From positions 5,647,703 through 5,711,702 of the forward strand of contig NZ_CP014870.1 of assembly GCF_001661075.1 (NCBI RefSeq): a DNA stretch of 64,000 bases, given 5' to 3'. A program made the translations under genes and the position numbers. Positions within the stretch are counted from its first letter, which is position 1, and the number at the start of each line of letters is the position of its first letter. The notes beneath the pieces were generated by a model, which was not told the origin of the DNA, searched no databases, and was given only the letters and a program-made list of their open reading frames with translations. This stretch comes from Pseudomonas silesiensis. Its GTDB lineage: Bacteria > Pseudomonadota > Gammaproteobacteria > Pseudomonadales > Pseudomonadaceae. Positions 49,873 to 59,061 of this stretch are shown piece after piece.

Positions 49873-49905
49873 ACGGCGATCATCAACGTGATCGCCGTTT
49901 TTTTT
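49873..49905 (+). terminator. Rho-independent terminator of the SIMPL protein gene
   Basis: ACGGCGATCA (49873-49882), a 6-nt loop and TGATCGCCGT (49889-49898) run into eight Ts. It starts 21 bp after the stop codon. Confidence 0.9.
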
Positions 49906-49975
49906 GCCAGGCCAAAACCCGATGAGTGCCTACACTATGAGTTGGGTATAAATAAGTAACACCGCGCGCCAACCG

Positions 49976-50023
49976 GGTGCACCAGACACTGCGCTCGCCC
50001 GGTACAGGTGCGCTTGTTGCACC
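49976..50023. promoter_or_regulatory. GGTGC/GCACC repeats upstream of the dpp promoter
   Basis: GGTGCACC at 49976-49983 and GGTGC-gcttgtt-GCACC at 50007-50023 are related inverted repeats about 35 bp apart and 110-170 bp upstream of the sigma-54 promoter candidate. That is the usual place of activator (enhancer) sites. The activator is unknown; the NtrC pattern has the half-sites in the opposite order. Confidence 0.4.
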
Positions 50024-50130
50024 GAAAAAACCCTGCGCAAACGATCAAATGCGCGGGTAATTACACATATGCGACATTAAGGTACGTTCGTGCCACTGTT
50101 TAAGGCTTGTTGCTTATCCGGATCTTGCAT

Positions 50131-50147
50131 TGGGTATGGCCCCTGCA
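50131..50147 (+). promoter_or_regulatory. Candidate sigma-54 (-24/-12) promoter of the dpp locus
   Basis: TTGGGTATGGCCCCTGCAT (from 50130) has GG at 50133-50134, exactly 10 bp, then GC at 50145-50146 and A at 50147. This fits the Pseudomonas sigma-54 form GG-N10-GC with TATGGCCCCTGCA similar to CACGGCCCTTGCA. Transcription would begin near 50158, giving a leader of about 60 nt before dppA. Confidence 0.6.
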
Positions 50148-50218
50148 TAAGTATCCGCAGGCACGACTCACGAGGTCGTCCTCTAATTCCAAAAATGACA
50201 ACAAATCATGAGGCCACC

Positions 50219-51844
50219 ATGCTTAAACACGCGGTCATTCCGTTTTTAGTCGGCGCGAGCTTGTTAGCCAGCGCACCTTTCGCCCAAGCGGCGACTAACC
50301 TGGTGTTTTGCTCCGAAGGGAGCCCGGCCGGTTTTGATCCCGGTCAGTACACCACCGGAACCGACTTCGACGCCTCTGCAGAAACCATGTTCAACCGCCT
50401 GACTCAATTCGAGCGCGGCGGCACCGCCGTTATTCCTGGCTTGGCGACCAGCTGGGACATTTCCCCGGACGTGCTGACCTATACCTTCCACCTGCGTGAA
50501 GGCGTCAAGTTCCACACCACCCCGTACTTCAAACCGACTCGTGAGTTCAACGCCGACGACGTGCTGTTCACCTTTAATCGCATGATTAACAAGGATGACC
50601 CGTTCCGCAAAGCGTACCCGACCGAATTCCCGTACTTCACCGACATGGCCATGGACACCAACATCGCCAAGGTCGAGAAGGTTGACGATCGCACTGTCAA
50701 GTTCGTCCTCAACAGCGTTGACGCAGCCTTTATCCAGAACCTGGCCATGAGCTTCGCCTCCATCCAGTCCGCCGAGTACGCGGCCCAGCTGCTCAAGGAA
50801 GGCAAGCCCGGCGACATCAACCAGAAGCCGATCGGCACTGGCCCGTTCGTGTTCAAGAGCTACCAGAAAGACTCCAACATCCGCTACACCGGGAACAAGG
50901 ACTACTGGAAGCCTGAAGACGTCAAGATCGACAACCTGATCTTCGCCATCACCACCGACCCGTCGGTGCGTATTCAGAAGCTGAAGAAAAACGAATGCCA
51001 GATCACCCTCTTCCCTCGCCCTGCCGACCTCAAGGCACTGCGTGAAGACAAGACCCTGAAGCTGCCTGAACAGGCCGGGTTCAACCTGGGCTACATCGCC
51101 TACAACGTGATGCCCGTGCTCAAGGGCCGCACCGACAACAACCCGTTGGCCGACCTGCGGGTCCGCCAGGCGCTGGACATGTCGGTGAACAAGGCGCAGA
51201 TCATCGATTCGGTGTATCAGGGCGCCGGCCAGCTGGCCGTCAACGCCATGCCGCCCACCCAATGGTCCTATGACACCACCATCAAGGATGCCAAGTACGA
51301 CCCTGAGAAAGCCAAGGAGCTGCTCAAGGAAGCCGGCATCAAGGAAGGGACCCAGATCACGCTGTGGGCCATGCCGGTTCAGCGTCCGTACAACCCGAAC
51401 GCCAAGCTGATGGCTGAAATGCTGCAGTCGGACTGGAAGAAAATCGGTCTGAACGTCAACATCGTCAGCTACGAATGGGGCGAGTACATCAAGCGCTCCA
51501 AGGGTGGCGAGAACCAGGCGATGATCATCGGCTGGAGTGGCGACAACGGTGACCCGGACAACTGGCTCAACGTACTGTTCGGTTGCGACTCGCTGAGCGG
51601 CAACAACTTCTCCAAATGGTGCGACAAGGACTTTGACAAGCTGGTCAAGGAGGCCAAGAAGACACCTGACCAGGCCAAGCGCACCGAACTGTACAAGCAG
51701 GCGCAACACGTCCTTAAAGATGCCGTTCCAATGACACCTATCGCTCACTCGACGGTGTTCCAGCCCATGCGCGCCAACGTGCAGGATTTCAAGATCAGCC
51801 CATTCGGCTTGAACTCCTTCTACGGCGTCAGCGTCAGCAAATAA
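50219..51844 (+). CDS. dppA: Dipeptide ABC transporter substrate-binding protein, copy 1
   Basis: A periplasmic SBP_bac_5 protein (cluster C) that delivers di- and tripeptides to DppBCDF. The 541-residue product has a signal peptide (MLKHAVIPFLVGASLLASA, cleavage after about PFAQA) followed by TNLVFCSEGSPAGFDPGQYT, then the SBP5 body with LREGVKFHTTPYFKPTREFN and GWSGDNGDPDNWLNVLFGC. The ATG at 50219 with GAGG at 50210-50213 is preferred over one 24 bp upstream. P. aeruginosa has equivalent genes as PA4496/PA4497. Confidence 0.94.
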   Translation: MLKHAVIPFLVGASLLASAPFAQAATNLVFCSEGSPAGFDPGQYTTGTDFDASAETMFNRLTQFERGGTAVIPGLATSWDISPDVLTYTFHLREGVKFHTTPYFKPTREFNADDVLFTFNRMINKDDPFRKAYPTEFPYFTDMAMDTNIAKVEKVDDRTVKFVLNSVDAAFIQNLAMSFASIQSAEYAAQLLKEGKPGDINQKPIGTGPFVFKSYQKDSNIRYTGNKDYWKPEDVKIDNLIFAITTDPSVRIQKLKKNECQITLFPRPADLKALREDKTLKLPEQAGFNLGYIAYNVMPVLKGRTDNNPLADLRVRQALDMSVNKAQIIDSVYQGAGQLAVNAMPPTQWSYDTTIKDAKYDPEKAKELLKEAGIKEGTQITLWAMPVQRPYNPNAKLMAEMLQSDWKKIGLNVNIVSYEWGEYIKRSKGGENQAMIIGWSGDNGDPDNWLNVLFGCDSLSGNNFSKWCDKDFDKLVKEAKKTPDQAKRTELYKQAQHVLKDAVPMTPIAHSTVFQPMRANVQDFKISPFGLNSFYGVSVSK

Positions 51845-52149
51845 GGTGGTGCAACGGCGACGTTTTTTGACGTCGCCGTTGCGCTATCTACCGAGAAAGT
51901 AGGAATTTGCCTACATCCTGATCCGCTGCGTACTACAGCAGCGGTTTCAGACGTGTCGCCTTTTCCCACAAGTCTTTCGGATTTTTCGCATTTACTGCCG
52001 GACCTAAGGTTCATACCGTCGGGATCTGACCAGTTAGTCCGTGGGCTCTCGGTTATTGCTGCACGTCATGGCTTGAGACCAGTGAGGCCTACACGTCCTG
52101 AAGGACGGGAAAGTCTCATTGTCAAAAACACTAAACAAGAGCGAGCGTC
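51845..52149. other. 305-bp gap between the first two dppA genes
   Basis: It contains a 13-bp perfect stem (51851-51882) directly after the first dppA gene and a second hairpin CCGCTG-N7-CAGCGG around 51924-51942. Near 52095-52107 is the small hairpin GTCCTGAAGGAC. No promoter that I can defend is seen. Confidence 0.5.
51851..51882 (+). terminator. Hairpin after the first dppA gene
   Basis: GCAACGGCGACGT (51851-51863), a 6-nt T-rich loop and ACGTCGCCGTTGC (51870-51882) form a perfect 13-bp stem, 6 bp after the stop. A T-run is missing behind it, so partial read-through into the next gene is possible. Confidence 0.6.
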
Positions 52150-53751
52150 ATGCGCCATTCCTTGGTTTTTTCCGCATTGCTGGGCACCGGCCTGTTGGCC
52201 GCCACTTCCATCAGCCAGGCCGCCAACAACAGCCTGGTGTTCTGTTCCGAAGGCAGCCCCGCTGGCTTCGATACCGCGCAGTACACCACCGCGACCGATA
52301 ACGACGCTGCCGAGCCGCTGTACAACCGACTGGCAGAGTTCGAAAAAGGCGCCACCAACGTAGTCCCGGGCCTGGCAACCCGTTGGGATATTTCCGAGGA
52401 TGGCCTCCAGTACACTTTCCACCTACGCGAAGGAGTGAAATTTCACACCACTGCGTACTTCAAGCCGACCCGTGACTTCAATGCCGACGATGTGCTGTTC
52501 ACGTTCAATCGCATGCTCGATCCGCAGCAACCCTTCCGTAAGGCTTACCCGACCGAATTTCCGTACTTCAACGGGATGAGCCTGAACAAGAACATCGCCA
52601 AGGTCGAAAAAACCGGGCCGCTGACCGTGGTCATGACGCTTAACAGCGTGGACGCCGCGTTCATCCAGAACATCGCCATGAGCTTTGCCGCCATTCTGTC
52701 GGCCGAATACGCCGACCAGTTGCTGGCGACCGGCAAGCCGAGCGACATCAACCAGAAGCCGGTCGGCACTGGCCCGTTCGTGTTCAAGAGCTACCAGAAA
52801 GATTCCAATATCCGCTACACCGGCAACAAGCAGTACTGGGACCCGAGCCGGGTCAAACTCGACAACCTGATCTTCGCCATCAACACCGACGCTTCGGTGC
52901 GGGTGCAGAAGCTCAAGGCCAACGAGTGCCAGATCACCCTGCATCCGCGCCCTGCCGATGTAACCGCGCTGAAGAACGATGCCAGGCTCAAGCTGATCGA
53001 GAAGCCCGGTTTCAACCTCGGCTACATCGCCTACAACGTGCGTCACAAGCCGTTCGACCAGCTCGAAGTGCGCCAGGCACTGGACATGGCGGTGAACAAG
53101 CAAGGCATTCTCAACGCCGTCTACCAGGGCGCCGGGCAACTGGCGGTCAACGCCATGCCGCCGACCCAATGGTCCTACGATGAGACCATCAAGGACGTCG
53201 CCTACAACCCGGAAAAAGCCAGGGAACTGCTCAAGGCCGCCGGCGTGAAGGAAGGCACCGAAATCACCCTCTGGGCCATGCCGGTCCAGCGCCCCTACAA
53301 CCCCAACGCCAAATTGATGGCCGAGATGCTTCAGGCCGACTGGGCGAAGATCGGGCTCAAGGTCAAGATCGTCAGCTACGAATGGGGCGAGTACATCAAG
53401 CGCACCAAGAATGGCGAACACGACGTCAGCCTGATCGGCTGGACCGGGGACAACGGCGACCCGGACAACTGGCTCGGCACGCTTTACAGCTGCGACGCCA
53501 TTGGCGGCAACAACTACTCCATGTGGTGTGATCCGGCTTACGACAAGCTGATCAAGCAGGCCAAGGTCGTCACCGACCGTGACCAGCGCACCGTGCTCTA
53601 CAAACAGGCTCAGCAATTGCTCAAGCAGCAAGTGCCGATCACGCCTGTCGCCCACTCGACGGTCAACCAGCCGTTAAGCGCCAAGGTCGAAGGATTCAAG
53701 GTGAGTCCTTTCGGCCGCAACGTGTTCTCGGGTGTCAGCCTGGAAAAATAA
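52150..53751 (+). CDS. dppA: Dipeptide ABC transporter substrate-binding protein, copy 2
   Basis: A close paralogue of the previous gene (533 residues) with the same SBP5 motifs: signal peptide MRHSLVFSALLGTGLLAATS (cleavage after about ISQA), NNSLVFCSEGSPAGFDTAQY, ITLWAMPVQRPYNPNAKLMA and GWTGDNGDPDNWLGTLYSC. It differs in the ligand-pocket region, so it probably binds different peptides and shares the DppBCDF permease. Confidence 0.94.
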   Translation: MRHSLVFSALLGTGLLAATSISQAANNSLVFCSEGSPAGFDTAQYTTATDNDAAEPLYNRLAEFEKGATNVVPGLATRWDISEDGLQYTFHLREGVKFHTTAYFKPTRDFNADDVLFTFNRMLDPQQPFRKAYPTEFPYFNGMSLNKNIAKVEKTGPLTVVMTLNSVDAAFIQNIAMSFAAILSAEYADQLLATGKPSDINQKPVGTGPFVFKSYQKDSNIRYTGNKQYWDPSRVKLDNLIFAINTDASVRVQKLKANECQITLHPRPADVTALKNDARLKLIEKPGFNLGYIAYNVRHKPFDQLEVRQALDMAVNKQGILNAVYQGAGQLAVNAMPPTQWSYDETIKDVAYNPEKARELLKAAGVKEGTEITLWAMPVQRPYNPNAKLMAEMLQADWAKIGLKVKIVSYEWGEYIKRTKNGEHDVSLIGWTGDNGDPDNWLGTLYSCDAIGGNNYSMWCDPAYDKLIKQAKVVTDRDQRTVLYKQAQQLLKQQVPITPVAHSTVNQPLSAKVEGFKVSPFGRNVFSGVSLEK

Positions 53752-53770
53752 CCGATTAGCCAGAACCGCT

Positions 53771-53788
53771 GGGGGCGCTTGCGCCCCC
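53771..53788 (+). terminator. GC-rich hairpin after the second dppA gene
   Basis: GGGGGCG-CTTG-CGCCCCC is a perfect 7-bp stem, 20 bp after the stop codon. No T-run follows, so it may act as a partial terminator or mRNA 3' stabiliser before opdP. Confidence 0.5.
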
Positions 53789-53921
53789 ACGCAAGCGTAT
53801 TGCCGCAATTCGCCGAATCGACCAGCAGCAAACGTTTGCCATGCCTTGAAAGTGTTGTAACCAATAGCCGGATCACCAAAAAAAGACCGGCATAAAAAAA
53901 AGAAACGAAGGAGCTTCACCC

Positions 53922-55355
53922 ATGAAACTGAGCAGCACCGCGTTATTGGCCCTGGCCATCAGCAGCGTCACCGCCACGGCCTACGCAGAGTCCCAAAGCC
54001 AGGCGTTCACCCCGGTTACCGTGAAAGAGAAAAGTGCCCAGAGCGCAGCCACCGGCTTCGTCGAAGGCCAGTCGATCAGCGGCACCACGCGTAACTGGTA
54101 TGCGAACGAGCAACTGAAACGGGGCGGCCAGTTCGCTTACAAGAAAAATGGCATCTCGACCGACACGGATCGTCGGATCAACTGGGTGCAAGGCACCATC
54201 ATCAAGTACAACTCCGGTTTCACCGAAGGCCCCGTGGGCATCAGCACCGAAGTGGCGGCGTACAACGCCATTGCCCTGGATCGTGATCGCAAGGACCTGG
54301 CGTCCAACAACGGCGGCGCACCGGGCACGCGTCCAGGCGCGGGCAACAACCGTACCCTGACCGAAGAAGGCGGCGACGCCGTCGGCCAGTGGAGCAAGCT
54401 CGGCCTGGCCAACGTCAAGGCCCGTGTCTCCAACACCACCCTGACGGCCGGTCGCCAGAACTTCAGCAGCCCGATGGTCGATGTGATCGGTAACCGTGCG
54501 CTGCCTTCGAGCTTCGAGGGTGTGAGCCTGCACAGCGAAGAGCTGGAGAACCTGTCCTTCGACGTCGGCACCTTCGATCGCAACTCTCCGCGTACGGAAC
54601 AGAGCCAGCGCAAGTTCCGCACCGAATACGCCAACGGCATCGTTGAAACTGATCACGTCCACACCGCGGGCATCACTTACACGCCATTTGCCAGCCTGAC
54701 CACCAGCCTCTGGGCCACCCAGGCCGAAGACATCTGGAACCAGTACTACTTCGGCGCCTCCCACGTATTGGGCGACAGCTCGATCCTGAGCCTGACCACC
54801 GGCCTGAACTACTACAAGACCCAGGAAGAAGGCAAAGCGCTGATCGGCAATATCGACAACGACACCTACTCCCTGTCCTTCGGACTGACCCACCAGGCCC
54901 ACAGCCTGACCTTCTCGTACCAGGAAATTAACGGGGACGAGTACTTCGACTACCTGCACGAAACCAACGGCATCTACCTGGCCAACTCCCTGCTGTCGGA
55001 CTTCAACGGCCCGAACGAGAAATCCTTCCAGGTGGCCTATGGTCTGAACATGGCCGAATACGGCGTGCCCGGCCTGAAGTTCAACATCTACAGCGCCCGG
55101 GGCTGGGGGATCGACGGTACTCACTACAAGGGTAACGAAGGCGTGGCCGGTAAAGGCTACGACGGCATCCAGGCCCAGGATGGCGAACATCACCAGGAAT
55201 ACGGAATCGGCGCAGCGTACGCGGTGCAGAGCGGCCCGCTGAAAGCCACTGCGATCCGCGCGACCTACACCACTCACCGCGCCAGCGAAAACCAGGCGGA
55301 TGGCAGCATCAACGAGTTCCGTCTCGTGACCACCATCCCGTTCAACATTCTGTAA
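53922..55355 (+). CDS. opdP: OprD-family outer-membrane porin, OpdP-like (dipeptide porin)
   Basis: OprD-family 18-strand porins take up basic amino acids, dipeptides and carbapenems; OpdP (PA4501) is the glycine-glutamate dipeptide channel and occupies this place in P. aeruginosa. The 477-residue protein has a signal peptide (MKLSSTALLALAISSVTATA, cleavage after about YA) and typical strands, starting with SAATGFVEGQSISGTTRNWY. A strong ribosome site AAGGAG is at 53908-53913. The C-terminus ends RLVTTIPFNIL, as normal for outer-membrane barrels. Confidence 0.9.
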   Translation: MKLSSTALLALAISSVTATAYAESQSQAFTPVTVKEKSAQSAATGFVEGQSISGTTRNWYANEQLKRGGQFAYKKNGISTDTDRRINWVQGTIIKYNSGFTEGPVGISTEVAAYNAIALDRDRKDLASNNGGAPGTRPGAGNNRTLTEEGGDAVGQWSKLGLANVKARVSNTTLTAGRQNFSSPMVDVIGNRALPSSFEGVSLHSEELENLSFDVGTFDRNSPRTEQSQRKFRTEYANGIVETDHVHTAGITYTPFASLTTSLWATQAEDIWNQYYFGASHVLGDSSILSLTTGLNYYKTQEEGKALIGNIDNDTYSLSFGLTHQAHSLTFSYQEINGDEYFDYLHETNGIYLANSLLSDFNGPNEKSFQVAYGLNMAEYGVPGLKFNIYSARGWGIDGTHYKGNEGVAGKGYDGIQAQDGEHHQEYGIGAAYAVQSGPLKATAIRATYTTHRASENQADGSINEFRLVTTIPFNIL

Positions 55356-55433
55356 AAACGCCAGCCAGACGGCTGACTCGTCACGGGTCGGCCACCTGGA
55401 TGCGGTCTTTTAACCGATTGCAGAGGGTTCTTG

Positions 55434-57029
55434 ATGAAAATGCTTCCCCTACGTGCAGCCATCGCTGCCGCGCTGCTGAGTGTCGCTGTTGGCGTCTCGG
55501 CCAAACCCCTGGTGGTCTGCACCGAAGCCAGCCCCGAAGGCTTCGACATGGTCCAGTACACGACTGCAGTCACCGCCGATGCAGTGGCCGAAACCATCTT
55601 CAATCGCCTGGCCGACTTCAAGCCCGGCACCACTGACGTGATTCCGGCACTGGCAGACGCTTGGGACATCAGCGAGGACGGTCTGACCTACACTTTTCAC
55701 CTGCGCAAAGGCGTCAAGTTTCACACTACCGACTACTTCAAGCCGACCCGTGACATGAATGCCGACGATGTCGTCTGGAGCTTCCAGCGTCAGCTGGACC
55801 CGAAACACCCGTGGCACGACAAGTCGAGCGTAGGCTTCCCGTACTTTGAAAGCATGGGCTTCAAGGAACTGCTCAAAAGTGTCGAGAAGCTCGACGACAG
55901 CACAGTGAAATTCACCCTGACCCGTCGCGAAGCACCGTTCCTGGCCGACATCGCCATGGCCTTCTCCTCGATCTACTCCGCCGAGTACGCCGACCAACTG
56001 CTCAAGGCCGGCAAAACCGGCGATCTGAACAACAAACCGGTCGGCACCGGCCCGTTCGTTTTCCAGCGCTACAACAAGGACGCCCAGGTTCGCTTCAAGG
56101 CCAACCCGGACTACTTTCGCGGCAAGCCACCGGCAGACGCACTGATCTTCGCCATCGCCACCGACAACAACGTGCGCCTGCAGAAACTCAAGGCCAACGA
56201 GTGCCAGGTCGCGCTGTATCCGAAGCCGGATGACATCCCGAGCATCAAGAAAGATGCCCAGCTGAAAGTCGATGAGATGAACGCGATGACCGTCGCGTAC
56301 ATCGCCCTCAACACCACTCACAAATATTTGAGTGATGTGCGGGTGCGCAAAGCCATCGATATTGCTTTCGACAAGGAAGCGGCAGTCAACGCGCTGTTTG
56401 GTAAAGGCAATGCGACGGTGGCGGTCAATCCGTACCCTGACACCTTGCTGGGCTACAACCGTAGCCTGAACAACCCGCCTCGCGACCTGGACAAGGCCCG
56501 CGCCCTGTTGAAGGAAGCAGGCGTTCCGGAGGGCACCGTGTTTACCCTGTTCACCCGCAATGGCGGTGGCGCGACCAACCCGAACCCGATGCTCGGCGCG
56601 CAAATGATGCAGGCCGACCTCGCCAAGGTGGGGATCAAGATCGACATCCGCGTCATGGAATGGGGCGAAATGCTCAAGCGCGCCAAAAACGGCGAACACG
56701 ACATGGTGTCCGCCGGATGGGCGGGCGATAACGGCGACCCGGATAACTTCCTGACGCCTATGCTCAGTTGCGAGGCCGCAAAAAACGGCGAAAACTACGC
56801 ACGCTGGTGCAACCAGAAGTTCCAGGCCCTGCTCGATGAAGCCCGGGCCAAAGTGAACCCCGACGAACGCGCGGCGCTCTATGAGCAAGCCCAGGCGATT
56901 TTCAACCAGGACCAGCCATGGATCAGCATCGCGCATACCCGTATGTTCACCGCAATGCGCAACAACGTAGAGGGCTATCAGATCAGCCCGCTCACCACCA
57001 ATAACTTCGCCACCACTCAGGTGAAGTAG
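55434..57029 (+). CDS. dppA: Dipeptide ABC transporter substrate-binding protein, copy 3
   Basis: A third SBP5 protein (531 residues), more diverged from copies 1 and 2: signal peptide MKMLPLRAAIAAALLSVAVG (cleavage after about VSA), KPLVVCTEASPEGFDMVQYT and GWAGDNGDPDNFLTPMLSCE. It is the one nearest the permease genes, so probably the main partner (equivalent to PA4502). The ATG at 55434 follows AGAGG at 55422-55426. Confidence 0.93.
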   Translation: MKMLPLRAAIAAALLSVAVGVSAKPLVVCTEASPEGFDMVQYTTAVTADAVAETIFNRLADFKPGTTDVIPALADAWDISEDGLTYTFHLRKGVKFHTTDYFKPTRDMNADDVVWSFQRQLDPKHPWHDKSSVGFPYFESMGFKELLKSVEKLDDSTVKFTLTRREAPFLADIAMAFSSIYSAEYADQLLKAGKTGDLNNKPVGTGPFVFQRYNKDAQVRFKANPDYFRGKPPADALIFAIATDNNVRLQKLKANECQVALYPKPDDIPSIKKDAQLKVDEMNAMTVAYIALNTTHKYLSDVRVRKAIDIAFDKEAAVNALFGKGNATVAVNPYPDTLLGYNRSLNNPPRDLDKARALLKEAGVPEGTVFTLFTRNGGGATNPNPMLGAQMMQADLAKVGIKIDIRVMEWGEMLKRAKNGEHDMVSAGWAGDNGDPDNFLTPMLSCEAAKNGENYARWCNQKFQALLDEARAKVNPDERAALYEQAQAIFNQDQPWISIAHTRMFTAMRNNVEGYQISPLTTNNFATTQVK

Positions 57030-57040
57030 ATAAGAAAATT

Positions 57041-57070
57041 CCCGGTGTCCCTGACCCCAGGGACGCCGGG
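57041..57070 (+). terminator. Hairpin between the third dppA gene and dppB
   Basis: CCCGGTGTCCCTG (57041-57053), loop ACCC and CAGGGACGCCGGG (57058-57070) form a 13-bp stem with one G-T pair. No T-run follows. It likely makes only part of the transcripts reach dppBCDF, keeping binding protein in excess. Confidence 0.6.
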
Positions 57071-57103
57071 CACGCCTAACCGGCTGATGAGGTACACCAC
57101 ACG

Positions 57104-58114
57104 ATGTTTAGTTTTATTGCCCGCCGACTGGGGTTGTTGATCCCTACGTTCTTCGGCATCACCTTGCTGACTTTCGCGTTGATTCGCATGATTCCGGGCG
57201 ACCCCGTGGAAGTGATGATGGGTGAACGTCGGGTCGACCCCGAAATGCATGCTCAGGCAATGGAACGCCTTGGTCTGAACAAACCCCTGTATGCCCAATA
57301 CCTGGATTACATCGGCAAACTGGCCCAGGGCGATCTCGGCGAATCCCTGCGCACCCGGGAAAGCGTCTGGACCGAGTTCAGCTCGCTGTTCCCCGCGACC
57401 CTGGAACTGTCCATGGCCGCCCTGCTGTTCGCCGGCATCCTGGGCCTGTTGGCCGGGGTGATCGCGGCACTCAAGCGAGGATCCCTGTTCGACCACGGGG
57501 TGATGGGCATCTCCCTGGCGGGATATTCGATGCCGATCTTCTGGTGGGGCCTGATCCTGATCATGTTCTTCTCGGTGTCCCTGGGCTGGACCCCGGTGTC
57601 CGGGCGGATCGACCTGCTCTACGACATCGAGCCGCGCACCGGCTTCATGTTGATCGACACGCTGCTGGCCGATGACGTCGGAGCGTTCTTCGATGCCCTG
57701 CATCACCTGATCCTGCCGGCCATCGTGCTCGGCACTATCCCGCTGGCGGTGATTGCGCGGATGACCCGCTCGTCGATGCTCGAAGTGCTGCGTGAGGACT
57801 ACATCCGTACCGCCCGCGCCAAAGGCCTGTCGCCGTCGCGCGTGGTGTTCGTCCACGGCCTGCGTAACGCGCTGATCCCCGTGCTGACCGTGGTCGGCCT
57901 GCAAGTCGGCACATTGCTGGCAGGTGCGGTCCTGACCGAAACCATCTTCTCCTGGCCCGGCATCGGCAAATGGCTGATCGAAGCCATTGGCGCACGGGAT
58001 TATCCCGTGGTGCAGAACGGCATCCTGTTAATCGCCTGCCTGGTGATTCTGGTCAACTTCGTGGTGGACATCCTCTACGGCTTTGCCAACCCACGCATCC
58101 GTCATCAGCGCTGA
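57104..58114 (+). CDS. dppB: Dipeptide ABC transporter permease DppB
   Basis: DppB is the first inner-membrane permease of the dipeptide importer. The 336-residue protein has six helices and the typical N-terminus MFSFIARRLGLLIPTFFGIT, and the coupling-helix motif EVLREDYIRTARAKGLSPSR (the EAA loop). It follows the third dppA gene and overlaps nothing; dppC starts 7 bp later. Confidence 0.96.
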   Translation: MFSFIARRLGLLIPTFFGITLLTFALIRMIPGDPVEVMMGERRVDPEMHAQAMERLGLNKPLYAQYLDYIGKLAQGDLGESLRTRESVWTEFSSLFPATLELSMAALLFAGILGLLAGVIAALKRGSLFDHGVMGISLAGYSMPIFWWGLILIMFFSVSLGWTPVSGRIDLLYDIEPRTGFMLIDTLLADDVGAFFDALHHLILPAIVLGTIPLAVIARMTRSSMLEVLREDYIRTARAKGLSPSRVVFVHGLRNALIPVLTVVGLQVGTLLAGAVLTETIFSWPGIGKWLIEAIGARDYPVVQNGILLIACLVILVNFVVDILYGFANPRIRHQR

Positions 58115-58121
58115 GATCATC

Positions 58122-59051
58122 ATGACCATGACCACTCCAGCTTCAACTTCAAATCAAGCGGTAACAGTCGATCAAAGCCTGCTGTACCCGTCGCCGTACA
58201 AAGAATTCTGGCACGCCTTCTCCCGCAACAAAGGCGCCGTTGCCGGCCTGATGTTCATGCTGCTGATCATTTTCTGCGCGATCTTCGCGCCGTGGGTTGC
58301 CCCGCATAACCCGAGCGAGCAATACCGTGACTTCCTGCTGACCCCGCCAGCCTGGCTGGAAGGCGGGCAGATCCAGTTCCTGCTCGGCACCGATGAACTG
58401 GGTCGCGACCTGCTGTCGCGGCTGATCAACGGTTCGCGCCTGTCCCTGCTGATCGGCTTGTCGTCGGTGGTGATGTCGCTGATCCCCGGGATCCTGATGG
58501 GGCTGTTCGCCGGGTTCTTCCCGCGGATTCTGGGCCCGACCATCATGCGTCTGATGGACATCATGCTGGCCCTGCCGTCCCTGCTGCTGGCCGTGGCGAT
58601 TGTCGCCATCCTCGGCCCTGGCCTGATCAACACCATTATCGCCATCGCCGTGGTTTCGTTGCCGTCCTATGTTCGCCTGACCCGCGCCGCGGTGATGGGC
58701 GAATTGAACCGCGACTACGTGACCGCCGCGCGCCTGGCCGGTGCCGGTCTGCCACGCCTGATGTTCGTCACCGTGCTGCCCAACTGCATGGCACCGCTGA
58801 TCGTTCAGGCAACCTTGAGCTTCTCCTCGGCAATTCTCGATGCCGCGGCACTGGGCTTCCTCGGCCTTGGCGTACAACCGCCAACGCCTGAGTGGGGCAC
58901 CATGCTGGCTTCGGCTCGCGACTACATCGAACGCGCCTGGTGGGTCGTCAGCCTGCCTGGCTTGACCATTTTGCTCAGCGTGCTGGCAATCAACTTGATG
59001 GGCGACGGCCTGCGCGATGCGCTGGACCCGAAACTCAAGAACGCCGCCTGA
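58122..59051 (+). CDS. dppC: Dipeptide ABC transporter permease DppC
   Basis: DppC is the second permease. The 309-residue protein has six helices, an N-terminal cytoplasmic part with [20 protein letters not shown], and the EAA-like motif [20 protein letters not shown]. The ATG at 58122 is preferred, with a second in-frame ATG at 58128. Next gene dppD begins after 10 bp. Confidence 0.95.
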   Translation: MTMTTPASTSNQAVTVDQSLLYPSPYKEFWHAFSRNKGAVAGLMFMLLIIFCAIFAPWVAPHNPSEQYRDFLLTPPAWLEGGQIQFLLGTDELGRDLLSRLINGSRLSLLIGLSSVVMSLIPGILMGLFAGFFPRILGPTIMRLMDIMLALPSLLLAVAIVAILGPGLINTIIAIAVVSLPSYVRLTRAAVMGELNRDYVTAARLAGAGLPRLMFVTVLPNCMAPLIVQATLSFSSAILDAAALGFLGLGVQPPTPEWGTMLASARDYIERAWWVVSLPGLTILLSVLAINLMGDGLRDALDPKLKNAA

Positions 59052-59061
59052 GGAGATTCAC

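Larger units (their letters stand above)
49853..50218. other. 366-bp intergenic region before the dipeptide-uptake locus
   Basis: It holds the SIMPL gene terminator (49873-49905), GGTGC/GCACC repeats (49976-49983 and 50007-50023), a sigma-54 promoter candidate (50131-50147) and a leader with an ACAACAAAT motif (50198-50206) next to the ribosome site. Confidence 0.6.

Noticed and set aside
51845..52149. A sigma-54 promoter for the second dppA gene
   Set aside because: No GG-N10-GC with a TTGCA-like right half is present in this gap.
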